Part shown: piece by piece, positions 10,121 through 20,228 of the stretch
Layout of the letters: every line of letters begins with the position of its first letter
How positions within the stretch are numbered: position 1 is the stretch's first letter
Origin: Chloroflexota bacterium
GTDB lineage: Bacteria; Chloroflexota; Dehalococcoidia; Lucifugimonadales; Lucifugimonadaceae
DNA length: 64,000 nt
Assembly (NCBI GenBank): GCA_002717385.1
Contig: PBDR01000030.1
Coordinates: 1 to 64,000, forward strand
Reading direction: 5' to 3'
The notes under the pieces: generated by a model
What the model saw: only the letters and a program-made list of their open reading frames with translations
The model's database searches: none
Told to the model about the DNA's origin: nothing
Translations under genes and position numbers: made by a program

Positions 10121-10903
10121 TCAACCGATTTTCTCCATATAAGAAAATATTTGGTCAACTATGCCGTCCGTGCCTGCAATGACACCATTTTGCAAGGTAT
10201 TATGTGAATTAAAATTTAATTCACATCTATCGAGGTCTTTTACACTCCCACCAAGTATTTCAATTAAATGTACACCAGCTGCAATATCCCACTCATTTTT
10301 TGGTGAAAGACTTATAGCAGCATCCACATATCCAGCAGCAACCAATGCTAACTTGTAAGCTATTGAACCTATAGCAACAAGCCGGAAAGGAGCATTTTCT
10401 AATAAGTGTCCATACCCTTGCCATAAATCTGAACGAGAAATTGCAACGGTTGCCTCTGAAAGATTAGTGCATTTAGATAGAAATATCGGTTGACCATTCA
10501 GAGTTGGAGCAACGTCTTTAGATCCTAAAAATAAACTTCTTGTACTTGGATTGAGAATGCCTGCCGCTATCAGTGATCCATTATCAAAAAGTCCAATTGA
10601 AACTACCCACTCAGGCATTCCGTATATCAGACCTCTTGTGCCATCAATTGGATCCACTATCCAAACTTTACTTTTTTCTAATCTGATGAGATCGTCAAAA
10701 GTTTCTTCTGATAACCATCCCTCATTACCTTCAGGAAGATTTTTTTGTAAAAAATCATTAATCATATGATCAGCATCAGTGACAGGAGTTCCCTTACTAG
10801 ATTGGTATACAGAAATTTTCTTTGATCCTAAATTATCAATTAAATCTTGAACATCTTCTAGGACAGATTTTATGCGTTCTAAATCTCTCATATAAATAAT
10901 CAC
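10121..10903 (-). CDS. Inositol monophosphatase family protein
   Basis: GWLSEETFDD...VWIVDPIDGTRGLIYGMPEWVVSIGL; NEWDIAAGVHLIEILGG. Confidence 0.9.
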   Translation of the reverse strand: MIIYMRDLERIKSVLEDVQDLIDNLGSKKISVYQSSKGTPVTDADHMINDFLQKNLPEGNEGWLSEETFDDLIRLEKSKVWIVDPIDGTRGLIYGMPEWVVSIGLFDNGSLIAAGILNPSTRSLFLGSKDVAPTLNGQPIFLSKCTNLSEATVAISRSDLWQGYGHLLENAPFRLVAIGSIAYKLALVAAGYVDAAISLSPKNEWDIAAGVHLIEILGGSVKDLDRCELNFNSHNTLQNGVIAGTDGIVDQIFSYMEKIG

Positions 10904-10912
10904 TTTTTAAAT

Positions 10913-12292
10913 TTAATGAACAATTTTATCAGTATTAAAATTATTTCCAGGATCGATCATATATTTAATTTCTTTTAATAAATTATTCGTAGATCTCAGT
11001 TCTCTTGAAATTAAATGTCTTAATTTCAATCCTATCCCATGACAATACTCCATAGAGCCACCCATATCTTGAGCAATACTGAGAAGTTCATCAACTAGAA
11101 TAGGAAATTTATTCATTTCTCCATCAACTGTTATATTGTCATCTGAAAACATAAATGAAAAATAATCTGGACGTCCCCATAATGACCATTCGCGAATTAT
11201 CACATCTTGTTTCTCAAGAGTTTTTTTGGCAAATGTATAATAATCAATCACTTTCGACACTGGGATTGTTACATGAAGATAGTCACCAAACCAAGTATTT
11301 TGTTGGGGTTGCGTAGTATCACGAAATTTATATCTAATTGCCGAATCATGGCGATGCTCCCAGAATTCTTTCCCAATTGAATTGGGAAGTTTTAATCCCC
11401 CAGCATTTTTTACGATTTTATGAGTTCGAGTCAACTCAGCCATAACTTGTTCATTAAAACCCATAAAACCTACATGCAGAATTGTTCTTCGAGAATTCTC
11501 AATCGGATCGAATTCTTCGGCAAAATCCATAACTGCAGGAAATAAAGAAATATCATACATATTTTTGATGGCTTCAAATCCATGAATGAAACCATCAAAT
11601 TCATAGCTACGTATCTCAAATATTTCAGGTAGAGGAGGGGTATGAATCTTTGCTTTCGTTATTAAACCCAAGCTTCCTTCACTACCAACAAAAAGATTAG
11701 ATAGATTTGGACCTGAAGATTTTAACAGTCCCTTAGTTTCTATTATTTCTCCATCTGGAAGTACAACTTCTAATCCCAATACTTGCTCACCCATGCTACC
11801 AAATTTACCTGCGAGATATCCCATGCCATTAGTAGATATAGCTCCACCCACACTTGCTATCGGTCTGCTCCAGGGATCATGACCAAGCATCAATCCATGA
11901 TTCCTTAGCTTTTCATCAAATGTATCTAAAATCATTCCTGATCCAACAATTCCTATTTGACTGTCAAAATCTGCATTGAAATAAGAATTCATATTTGCTG
12001 TTGAAATAACAATCCCACCGTGTGTAGTGATAGCAGCACCCATAACGCCTGTTCCAGATCCAAAAGGTGTAACTGGAATAGCATTTTTACAAGCATAAGA
12101 AACAACTTTCGAAACCATTTCTGTGTCATGTGGAAAAACAACAACATCAGGATTAGGAAACTTCGTGAGGTCTAAATTAAAAGCTCTAAATTTGCCTAGA
12201 GCATCTTTTGAATGTTTTTTCAGAATATCTTCTTCAATAGAAATTTCAGATGGAGATAACATTTCATTTAAATCAGAAATCAATGAATTCAT
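10913..12292 (-). CDS. FAD-binding oxidase (GlcD / D-lactate dehydrogenase-like)
   Basis: PVTPFGSGTGVMGAAITTHGGIVISTANMN; ASVGGAISTNGMGYLAGKFGSMGEQVLGLEVVLPDGEII. Confidence 0.88.
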   Translation of the reverse strand: MNSLISDLNEMLSPSEISIEEDILKKHSKDALGKFRAFNLDLTKFPNPDVVVFPHDTEMVSKVVSYACKNAIPVTPFGSGTGVMGAAITTHGGIVISTANMNSYFNADFDSQIGIVGSGMILDTFDEKLRNHGLMLGHDPWSRPIASVGGAISTNGMGYLAGKFGSMGEQVLGLEVVLPDGEIIETKGLLKSSGPNLSNLFVGSEGSLGLITKAKIHTPPLPEIFEIRSYEFDGFIHGFEAIKNMYDISLFPAVMDFAEEFDPIENSRRTILHVGFMGFNEQVMAELTRTHKIVKNAGGLKLPNSIGKEFWEHRHDSAIRYKFRDTTQPQQNTWFGDYLHVTIPVSKVIDYYTFAKKTLEKQDVIIREWSLWGRPDYFSFMFSDDNITVDGEMNKFPILVDELLSIAQDMGGSMEYCHGIGLKLRHLISRELRSTNNLLKEIKYMIDPGNNFNTDKIVH

Positions 12293-13656
12293 GAAGATTT
12301 TAATCGCCAGTCTGTTCCAGACTCGTTATCTTCTAGAATAAAGCCAATCTCAGTCAATGAGTCTCTTATATGATCAGCCATAGAAAAATTCTTATTTACT
12401 CTCATCTCTTTTCTGATTTCCAGCAACAACTCGACAAGAGGTTCAGTTAACCCTGAAACATTTTTCGATTCATCTTCAAGAGTAAGGCCAAATATTTCCG
12501 TCATCTTTTTCAGGTGTTCTTGCCCTTTGTTTATCGAATGATTTTCATCTCTGGATTTATTAATTTCTCGAACCAGATCAAACATTATTCCCAATGCTTT
12601 CGGGGTATTCAAATCTTCCTGCATAGCTTGGCAAAATCTTAAGAAGTATTCTGAGCCGTCAAATACAGAATTTAAATCGTCGGCATTTCTTAAGTTTAAA
12701 GCTCCTTTTATACGATCTAACGCTCTATCTTGTGCGAGTATCCCTTCATTAGAATATGCCAAAGGGCTCCTGTAATGAGAACTTAAAAAAAACAACCTTA
12801 TCGTATCAGGATTTGAAAACTTTAAGGCCTCTTCTACTGTTACCAAATTCCCCAAAGATTTACTCATTTTACTTTCATGAATTTCCAAAAGACCATTATG
12901 CATCCAACATCTTACAAAAGGACTTTCACCACTGAAAGCCTCACTCTGAGCAATTTCATTTTCGTGGTGTGGAAATATTAAATCTTGTCCTCCCCCATGA
13001 ATATCAATTTTACTGCCTAAATATTTTAAAGACATTGCACTGCATTCTATATGCCATCCTGGACGTCCATTTCCCCAAGGGCTTTCCCAAGATGGTTCAC
13101 CCGGTTTTGCCTCTTTCCATAAAACAAAGTCCATAGGGTGTTCTTTATTTATTCCTGGATCAATCCTTGCACCTGCGTTCATCCCTTCTAGGGTTCTTTT
13201 TCCTAGCCTTCCATAATTCGAAAAATTTCTTACTCGGTAGTAAACATCACCACCTGAATCATAGGCATATTCCTTTTCAATTAATCCACTTATCATTTCA
13301 ATAATTGCAGGAATCTCTTCAGTAGCACGGGGATAATAATTTGCTCGAGCAATATTCAACCTATCCATAACATCAAAGTATTCAGCAATTCGTCGCTCGG
13401 CAATTTCTTTTACTGAAGTACCCTCATCGTTTGCAGCTGCGATTAATTTATCATCTATATCTGTAAAATTTTGAACATGCTGTACTGTGAATCCGGAAAA
13501 TTCCAAAAACCGTCTGAGAGTATCAAAATAAACATAACTCATAGCATGGCCAACATGGCTTGAAGAATAGGGAGTAACACCACAAACATACATAGAAATG
13601 GGTTCTAGCGTAGAATCGAAACTAACAACATCTCCCGATAGAGTATTATAAAGCTT
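12289..13656 (-). CDS. cysS: Cysteinyl-tRNA synthetase; start likely at 13656 (listed ORF to 13671)
   Basis: VCGVTPYSSSHVGHAMSYVYFDTLRRFL; GWHIECSAMSLKYLG; SKMSKSLGN. Confidence 0.96.
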   Translation of the reverse strand, partial: KLYNTLSGDVVSFDSTLEPISMYVCGVTPYSSSHVGHAMSYVYFDTLRRFLEFSGFTVQHVQNFTDIDDKLIAAANDEGTSVKEIAERRIAEYFDVMDRLNIARANYYPRATEEIPAIIEMISGLIEKEYAYDSGGDVYYRVRNFSNYGRLGKRTLEGMNAGARIDPGINKEHPMDFVLWKEAKPGEPSWESPWGNGRPGWHIECSAMSLKYLGSKIDIHGGGQDLIFPHHENEIAQSEAFSGESPFVRCWMHNGLLEIHESKMSKSLGNLVTVEEALKFSNPDTIRLFFLSSHYRSPLAYSNEGILAQDRALDRIKGALNLRNADDLNSVFDGSEYFLRFCQAMQEDLNTPKALGIMFDLVREINKSRDENHSINKGQEHLKKMTEIFGLTLEDESKNVSGLTEPLVELLLEIRKEMRVNKNFSMADHIRDSLTEIGFILEDNESGTDWRLKSS

Positions 13657-14128
13657 CATTATTCTCCTCAATTAATATAACCGCTAACGATGCTATCCCT
13701 TCGCCAGAACCAATTACTCCAAGTTTATCATTTGTTTTAGATTTTATATTGACCTGATCATGTTTCAGGCTGAATAAATCAGCTATCGATAAACGAATTG
13801 TATTCATATGTTTCTTAAGTTTAGGTTCTTCAGCAATTATTGTAGCATCTAGGTTTACGATGCTCCATTTTTTATTTACAAGTTCTACAATTTTTCTCAC
13901 AAAATTTTTACTTTCAACATCTTTGTATCGGGAATCAGAAGATGGAAAATATTCTCCTAAATCTCCTAGGCCACTTGCTCCAAGGATTGCATCACAAATA
14001 GCGTGGAGAACAACATCACCATCGCTATGACCTAAAAGTCCTTTTTGATATTCAATTTGAACACCACCAAGAAACAACGGCCTATTTTCAACTAATCTAT
14101 GAATGTCGTACCCAAATCCAACCCTCAT
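13646..14128 (-). CDS. ispF: 2-C-methyl-D-erythritol 2,4-cyclodiphosphate synthase
   Basis: MRVGFGYDIHRLVENRPLFLGGVQI; GLLGHSDGDVVLHAICDAILGA. Confidence 0.96.
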   Translation of the reverse strand: MRVGFGYDIHRLVENRPLFLGGVQIEYQKGLLGHSDGDVVLHAICDAILGASGLGDLGEYFPSSDSRYKDVESKNFVRKIVELVNKKWSIVNLDATIIAEEPKLKKHMNTIRLSIADLFSLKHDQVNIKSKTNDKLGVIGSGEGIASLAVILIEENNEAL

Positions 14129-14829
14129 TAAATTTTCCCTTGTATTCTGTTCATAATGATTGATTCAGCAATTACTAAATCTTCAGGATATGTAATTTTT
14201 GGGTTTAAGTCCGGATTTCTCAAAATTTTTACTTTATTAGAAGAAAGCTCAAGTAAAGTAGCCTCATCTGTAAACATCCCAGAATGAGAAAATTTACCAT
14301 ACGCAGACTTTAAAAGATCCATTCTGAAAACCTGTGGCGTTTGTGCTAAAACCAAAGAATCGCGATTCAATGTTTCTACAATCTCATCCTTTGAATCGAT
14401 CCTTTTCACTGTGTCAGTAGTATTTCCCACAGGTATTGCTGCTCCAACATCTTTCGCTTTTTTAATTACATTTTTTAATAAATCCATAGTTATACATGGT
14501 CGGGCTGCATCATGTATGACAACCCAATCAACATTACAGAGAGCTTGAATACCGATCCAAACAGAATCCATCCGATGAAGACCACCTTTCATAACCTTCC
14601 AATTAGAAGGCCAAGTAGATTCGGAATCTAAAAGTCTCTTCCCATATTCAATATTTTCATTTGAAAGTACCAAAACTAGTTCATCAATTTTTTTATACTT
14701 GGCCATAATATCCAAGGAATAAGCAAGAACAGGTCGATCAATTATTCTGGAAAATATTTTATCTATTCCGTGCATCCTGTTGCTACTTCCTGCACCAACG
14801 ATTATTGCTCCTAACTTGCCATTTATCAT
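14128..14829 (-). CDS. ispD: 2-C-methyl-D-erythritol 4-phosphate cytidylyltransferase
   Basis: GAIIVGAGSSNRMHGIDKIF; VVIHDAARPCI; TDTVKRI...LAQTPQVFRMDLL; abuts ispF. Confidence 0.92.
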   Translation of the reverse strand: MINGKLGAIIVGAGSSNRMHGIDKIFSRIIDRPVLAYSLDIMAKYKKIDELVLVLSNENIEYGKRLLDSESTWPSNWKVMKGGLHRMDSVWIGIQALCNVDWVVIHDAARPCITMDLLKNVIKKAKDVGAAIPVGNTTDTVKRIDSKDEIVETLNRDSLVLAQTPQVFRMDLLKSAYGKFSHSGMFTDEATLLELSSNKVKILRNPDLNPKITYPEDLVIAESIIMNRIQGKI

Positions 14830-15444
14830 TTAAGCTCCAATATTCCTCTCTTGAATACTTAAAGCATATAAATAATCTTCAGGAGTATTAATATCGACTC
14901 TAACAATTGGATCATCTACTTTCATAACATTAATGCGATGCAAGTATTTTTTTACGACACTTCGAATCCCGTGGCTTTTTTCATCAATTTTGGAAATTTC
15001 TTCAAATAATATTTTGTCAAAGATTAATGGATGACCACCTCTACCTTGATAACTTGGATGAGTTATCATTGCTTCTGAGTTTCTATGTAAATTCAGTAAA
15101 TCACGAATTAAATTCGATGGTCTGGGCTGATCGACAGCCAAAAGAATCAAAGTGTCAGCGTCAACAGAAACATTTTCAAGACCCTTGATTATAGAAGTGG
15201 TTTTCCCCCTCCAATAATCAGGATTTTCTATAATGTGCAGTTTCCCTGAATGATTGTTCAATACTGAAAGAAATTCACTAACGTAATGCCCTAATACTAC
15301 AATTATTTCAGATACACCCGCATCTTGAAGGGAACTTATTTGGCTTTCTATCAAAGTATGCCCACCCCAATCAAGTAATCCCTTTGGGGTATGCATGCGA
15401 GAAGATTCTCCAGCTGCTAACAGAATTCCGGAAACGTTACCCAT
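14830..15444 (-). CDS. MocA/MobA-like nucleotidyltransferase (molybdenum cofactor cytidylyltransferase family)
   Basis: VSGILLAAGESSRMHTPKGLLDWGGHTLIE; LLAVDQPRP; abuts xdhC. Confidence 0.85.
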   Translation of the reverse strand: MGNVSGILLAAGESSRMHTPKGLLDWGGHTLIESQISSLQDAGVSEIIVVLGHYVSEFLSVLNNHSGKLHIIENPDYWRGKTTSIIKGLENVSVDADTLILLAVDQPRPSNLIRDLLNLHRNSEAMITHPSYQGRGGHPLIFDKILFEEISKIDEKSHGIRSVVKKYLHRINVMKVDDPIVRVDINTPEDYLYALSIQERNIGA

Positions 15445-15450
15445 ATTACC

Positions 15451-16608
15451 TCATCGTACTAACGCTTGATGGAATCCTCCAACCGGGTTTTGAGGTTTTA
15501 AAGCTTTTTCCTTTGCCTTCTTAAACAAGCGATCACTCATTTTCATCGGACTTCCATCGCCACCAAATCGAAACATTTGAATTTCAGATAGTATACTAAG
15601 AGCAATCTCTTCAGGAGTTCGACCACCGATGCTAAGCCCGACAGGTGCACGAACTGATTTAATGCGTTCTTCAGAAATTCCTTTGCGAAATAACTCTTCA
15701 AAAATCATTAAGCTTTTTCGTTTACTTCCTAACAATCCAACATAACGAGCATCCGTTTTTACTGCAACTTCAGTAGCTAAGTCATCATATTGGTGTCCGC
15801 GCGTAGCAATAATGATGAAACTATTAGAATTAATCGATACTTTATTAACCCAATTTCCATAGGAGCTAACAATGGTTTCTTCTGCCATAGGAAACCGATC
15901 TTTGTTCGAAAATTCTTTTCTGTCGTCAACCACATAAACTTGAAAACCGAAAGGAATCGACAAGTCTGCTAACGCTTTTGATATGTGCCCTCCACCAAGA
16001 AGAAAAAGTTGAGGAGGAGTAGTGAATGCTTCAATGAACACTTCAATACCTTTACCAATTTTTAAGATTGTATTTTTCCCATGAACCATTAGATCATTTG
16101 AAACACTAAGGAGTGCATTATCAATATCAGCATCTCCTAAGCTTTCACTGAGTGTACTATCTGCATATATAAAAACTCGTGATCCGGTTCGAATCGAAGA
16201 ATTTCGAGGAGCTTTGGTAACTGAAGCCATTGCAATTGCAGATCCTCCTTCATAGGCATCTACAATCTTTTCTAAATCTTCAATTATTGCATCCGGCTTA
16301 ATTGGATCGAGAAGAAAATACATTGTGCCACCACAAACTAACCCATCTCGAGCAGCAATATCTTCGTTAAGAAAATAATTTTTATACTGAGCAGGCCCTC
16401 CACTCTGAAGAAGTTCTTTTGCAGCAAACCATATATCTCCTTCTACACATCCGCCTCCTAAGGTTCCCACTCCACTACCATCTTGACGAACAAGTAATTT
16501 AGCACCAGGTTTTTGAGGTGTAGATCCTTTGGTCCCCACTACAGTAGCGATAACACAATTTTGATCTTTTTTTAAAACTTCAAGTGTTTCCTTATATACT
16601 TCATACAT
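15451..16608 (-). CDS. xdhC: XdhC/CoxF family protein
   Basis: VIATVVGTKGSTPQKPGAKLLVRQDGSGVGTLGGGCVEGDIW; YVGLLGSKRKSLMIFEELF. Confidence 0.92.
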   Translation of the reverse strand: MYEVYKETLEVLKKDQNCVIATVVGTKGSTPQKPGAKLLVRQDGSGVGTLGGGCVEGDIWFAAKELLQSGGPAQYKNYFLNEDIAARDGLVCGGTMYFLLDPIKPDAIIEDLEKIVDAYEGGSAIAMASVTKAPRNSSIRTGSRVFIYADSTLSESLGDADIDNALLSVSNDLMVHGKNTILKIGKGIEVFIEAFTTPPQLFLLGGGHISKALADLSIPFGFQVYVVDDRKEFSNKDRFPMAEETIVSSYGNWVNKVSINSNSFIIIATRGHQYDDLATEVAVKTDARYVGLLGSKRKSLMIFEELFRKGISEERIKSVRAPVGLSIGGRTPEEIALSILSEIQMFRFGGDGSPMKMSDRLFKKAKEKALKPQNPVGGFHQALVR

Positions 16609-16749
16609 AAGTTTGATTCTCCAAAATACAACTATTCATTATAATCTCTTGTCCATTAAGTACATTTTAACATGTAAGTAAAGTTTTTCCCCAATAATAT
16701 AAAGTCATAATATAGTATAATCAACAGAACTACATTTTCGGAGGGGATT

Positions 16750-18144
16750 ATGTCAGCAAAAGAGACGCGAATTGAACGTGATTCTATGGGTGAAATGGAG
16801 GTTCCAATTTCTGCTTACTATGGAGCATCAACAATGCGAGCAGTACTAAATTTTCCTATAAGCATTTTGCGATTCTCCAGAGAATTTATTCAAGCTCTAG
16901 CGGTAATAAAAGGTTCAGCTGCTTCAACTAACATTGAATTAGGTATTCTTGATGCAAATATAGGTAATGCAATAAATCAAGCTGCTAAAGAAGTATCAGA
17001 AGGAAGATTTGATACTGAGTTCGTTTTGGACATTTTTCAGACAGGTTCAGGAACTTCAACCAATACAAATGCTAACGAAGTAATTGCAAATCGAGCTACT
17101 GAAATATTAGGTGGAGATCGAGGTGCACGACTTGTTCATCCAAATGACCATGTTAATCTGTGCCAATCATCCAATGATGTAATCCCCAGTGCAATACATA
17201 TAGCTGCAATAACATCAATACAAACTCAACTTATTCCTTCATTAACAGAATTAAAAACCCAGCTTCTAAAAAAATCAGAGGAATTTTGGCCAATAGTAAA
17301 AACTGGAAGAACTCATCTACAAGACGCCACTCCGATTAGACTTGGACAGGAATTTCTTGGGTATGCTGGACAAATAGAACGTGGAATTACAAGAGCTAAT
17401 CATGCTGTTAAAGAACTTTCAGAAATTGCACTGGGAGGAACTGCGGTTGGCACAGGAGTAAATTCTCACCCACAATTTTCTAACTTAACATGCGAAAAAA
17501 TCAGCTCCGCTTTAGATATATCAGTTCATGAAACTGACAATCATTTTCAAGCACAAAACACAATCGACTCCCTTGTAGAAGCAAGTGGATCATTACGAAC
17601 TATAGCTATAAGCATGAATAAAATAGCCAATGATATTCGATTCTTAGGTTCAGGACCCAGAGCTGGTCTAGCAGAAATAACTCTGCCTGAAGTGCAACCT
17701 GGAAGTTCAATCATGCCCGGAAAAGTAAATCCAGTTATTGCTGAATCGTTGATTCAAGTAGTTGCTCATGTAATAGGGAATGATAATACTATTATGTTAT
17801 CAGGACATGGTGGTTATTTTGAGCTCAATATGATGTTTCCAGTAGCTGCACATAATATACTTGAGTCCATTTTTCTGCTTGCTACATCTGCGAATAATTT
17901 TTCAGAACAGTGTGTGAAAGGAATACAAGCAACTGGACAAGGACCAGAAAGTGTCGAAAAGGGATTAATGTTAGGAACCGTATTAACTCCAGCAGTTGGA
18001 TATGATAAAGCCGCTTCAATTGCAAAAGAAGCAGCGGCTACAAATAGGACTATTCGAGAAGTAGCAAAAGAAACAACAGACTTATCAGATTCCGAAATAG
18101 ACAAACTTCTTAATGCAGAAAAAATGACTGAACCCGGGTTATAG
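16750..18144 (+). CDS. fumC: Class II fumarate hydratase
   Basis: TGSGTSTNTNANEVIANRA; HPNDHVNLCQSSNDVIPSAIH; GSSIMPGKVNPV; ggagggg RBS. Confidence 0.92.
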   Translation: MSAKETRIERDSMGEMEVPISAYYGASTMRAVLNFPISILRFSREFIQALAVIKGSAASTNIELGILDANIGNAINQAAKEVSEGRFDTEFVLDIFQTGSGTSTNTNANEVIANRATEILGGDRGARLVHPNDHVNLCQSSNDVIPSAIHIAAITSIQTQLIPSLTELKTQLLKKSEEFWPIVKTGRTHLQDATPIRLGQEFLGYAGQIERGITRANHAVKELSEIALGGTAVGTGVNSHPQFSNLTCEKISSALDISVHETDNHFQAQNTIDSLVEASGSLRTIAISMNKIANDIRFLGSGPRAGLAEITLPEVQPGSSIMPGKVNPVIAESLIQVVAHVIGNDNTIMLSGHGGYFELNMMFPVAAHNILESIFLLATSANNFSEQCVKGIQATGQGPESVEKGLMLGTVLTPAVGYDKAASIAKEAAATNRTIREVAKETTDLSDSEIDKLLNAEKMTEPGL

Positions 18145-18149
18145 TTCTT

Positions 18150-18232
18150 AAATTACGAGATATTATCAATTTAAAGAGTTACCTACTGAGATTTTGGTGC
18201 CAAGATCCAAATTTAGTAATATCTCGTAATTT
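18150..18232. repeat. 16-bp perfect inverted repeat with 51-nt spacer at the fumC 3' end, overlapping the end of the convergent 73-aa ORF
   Basis: aaattacgagatatta (18150-18165) / taatatctcgtaattt (18217-18232). Confidence 0.75.
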
Positions 18233-18400
18233 TATTTTTCTTCCAAGCATTTTCTCTTGATACCATTTATATCTTCTAGATAGATAAAAAGGATCAAACT
18301 TAACTATCAATAAAAACCGTATTAATCCTACTAAAGAATAAATTAAAAGAAACATCGATCCTATGAAGGAAACTCCGTAATTCAATATTCTCAAAATCAT
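18179..18400 (-). CDS. Small predicted membrane protein, 4-bp overlap with thiS
   Basis: ATGA overlap with the upstream thiS stop; hydrophobic N-terminus, basic C-terminus; no family recognised. Confidence 0.55.
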   Translation of the reverse strand: MILRILNYGVSFIGSMFLLIYSLVGLIRFLLIVKFDPFYLSRRYKWYQEKMLGRKIKLRDITKFGSWHQNLSR

Positions 18401-18606
18401 CCACCACCCACTGGTTGAACAATATCCAGAACATCCCCATCATTTACAACAATTGAATCAAATTGTTCTTTGGCAACCACTTCTCCGTTATGAGCAATTG
18501 CTAAATGAGATAAATCTTCAATTCCTAAATAGTCCTTTAAAATATACATTAAATAAGTGTCTTCATCGAATATATGTATCTGAGCATTTATTCCAACTCT
18601 AATCAT
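18397..18606 (-). CDS. thiS: Sulfur carrier protein ThiS
   Basis: Ubiquitin-like MoaD/ThiS with terminal VQPVGGG; next to thiE/thiG. Confidence 0.85.
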   Translation of the reverse strand: MIRVGINAQIHIFDEDTYLMYILKDYLGIEDLSHLAIAHNGEVVAKEQFDSIVVNDGDVLDIVQPVGGG

Positions 18607-18615
18607 CCCGTATTC

Positions 18616-19257
18616 CTATTCAACCGTAAGTTTAGTATTATTTATTAGTTCTGATAGTATATGTGACTCGCCATAAGGATCACTGCTCCCCATTATGGCC
18701 GATATTACTGCTGCACCCATAGCTCCAGAATGAACAACGTCTGCAACATTATATTGATTAATACCACCAATAGCTATTACAGGAAGATCAATTACACTAC
18801 ATGTTCGTTGGATTTCCCCAATACCTATTCCAGCAAAATCTGGATGTGAACGACTCTGAAAAATTGTACCTAGCAATATCAAATCAGCACCGTCTCTTTG
18901 GGCTGTCAAAGCCTCTTCAGTACTATGAACAGACTTGCCAATCCATACATCAGTACCCACCATCATTCTTACCACATTCGTAGGAAGTCCAGTGCTTCCA
19001 AGTTGAACCCCATCAGCTTGACAAGCAATAGCTAAATCAACTCTGTCATTAATAAAAAATAATGCTTTATTTTTTGTTACCTCACGTATTTTCATGGCTA
19101 AGTCATACAATTTTGACGTTGATAAATTTCTTTCACGAAGATGAACCATGTTTACCCCACCATCAATTGCCATAGTTATTTGATCGATGACAGAAAGGGA
19201 TGAGTTAATAGAAGAATCCGTTATCACTGCTAAAAATTTGGTTGATTTGGAAATCAT
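18616..19257 (-). CDS. thiE: Thiamine-phosphate synthase
   Basis: VHLRERNLS; FINDRVDLAIACQADGVQLG; PVIAIGGIN. Confidence 0.93.
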   Translation of the reverse strand: MISKSTKFLAVITDSSINSSLSVIDQITMAIDGGVNMVHLRERNLSTSKLYDLAMKIREVTKNKALFFINDRVDLAIACQADGVQLGSTGLPTNVVRMMVGTDVWIGKSVHSTEEALTAQRDGADLILLGTIFQSRSHPDFAGIGIGEIQRTCSVIDLPVIAIGGINQYNVADVVHSGAMGAAVISAIMGSSDPYGESHILSELINNTKLTVE

Positions 19258-19264
19258 GATTCAC

Positions 19265-20047
19265 CTAATTAATTACCTGAGCAGTAGGGTCTTGAGGACT
19301 ACTAGGAGTTGCATAATCTTTCATGGGAATTCTTCCAGATAAAAAGGATTTGCGTCCTGCTTGAACAGCTAAATTAAACCCCTCTGCCATTAAACCAGGA
19401 TCATTTGCTTGAGCTATCGCAGTATTTACTAAGACAGCAGATGCTCCCATTTCTAAAGCCTGCGCCGCATCTGATGGAACCCCTAAACCTGCATCAATGA
19501 TCACTGGAACATTTGCCTGGGAAATAATTATTTCAATTTCTTCCTTAGTATGAATCCCCTTGCCTGATCCTATCGCTGATCCAAGAGGCATTACGGCAGA
19601 ACATCCAACATCTTGCAATCTTGATGCTAGTACAGGGTCTGCATGCATATACGGAAGAACAATAAATCCATCTTTTACCAAAATTTCAGCAGCTTGAAGA
19701 GTTCCTATAGGGTCAGGTAAAAGATATTTTGAGTCTGGAATCACTTCAAGTTTTACCAAGTTGGAATGAGTTATTTCTCTACCGAGTTTTGCTGCCAAAA
19801 CTGCCTCATCTGCTGTCTTGCTTCCAGCTGTATTTGGTAAAACTACAAATTTTTTCCAGTCAATAACATCTAAAATTGTCTTAACATTTGGGTTATCAAG
19901 AGGAAGTCGTTTAATAGCAACTGTGACAATTTCCGTTGCTGATCGATGTAATGCATCAATCATTTCCTGGTCAGTTCTATAGCGGCCAGTGCCAATGAGT
20001 AATCGAGATTTATACTCTTTTCCAGCAATTACTAAGGAATCAACCAT
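19265..20047 (-). CDS. thiG: Thiazole synthase
   Basis: RLLIGTGRY; LPNTAGSKTADEAV; LPDPIGTLQAAEILVKDGFIVLPYMHADPVLASRLQDVGCSAVMPLGSAIGSG. Confidence 0.95.
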   Translation of the reverse strand: MVDSLVIAGKEYKSRLLIGTGRYRTDQEMIDALHRSATEIVTVAIKRLPLDNPNVKTILDVIDWKKFVVLPNTAGSKTADEAVLAAKLGREITHSNLVKLEVIPDSKYLLPDPIGTLQAAEILVKDGFIVLPYMHADPVLASRLQDVGCSAVMPLGSAIGSGKGIHTKEEIEIIISQANVPVIIDAGLGVPSDAAQALEMGASAVLVNTAIAQANDPGLMAEGFNLAVQAGRKSFLSGRIPMKDYATPSSPQDPTAQVIN

Positions 20048-20228
20048 TAAATACTCCTCTAATTACTCGATGTATCAAAATTAATCCATTTATCTTCGCA
20101 TCCTATAGAGAAAAAGGATTTGAATCAATATACTTGTCACCTAAGATTGTTCCTGTCAGACTTTATATTACATGTCATAATTAAATTTCCACAAGAAATC
20201 CAATGAAATGTAGATTGAGAAAGAAAAA

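Noticed and set aside
11371-11387. Short palindrome tcccaattgaattggga
   Set aside because: Only 8-bp arms in AT-rich coding DNA; expected by chance in 64 kb
13646-13671. Long cysS/ispF overlap (26 bp) as listed
   Set aside because: Explained by the cysS start at 13656, leaving a normal ~11-bp overlap
20048-20228. TPP riboswitch upstream of thiG
   Set aside because: Looked for conserved CUGAGA / ACCUGAUC-type elements on the minus strand and found none; region appears to be an ordinary divergent promoter region
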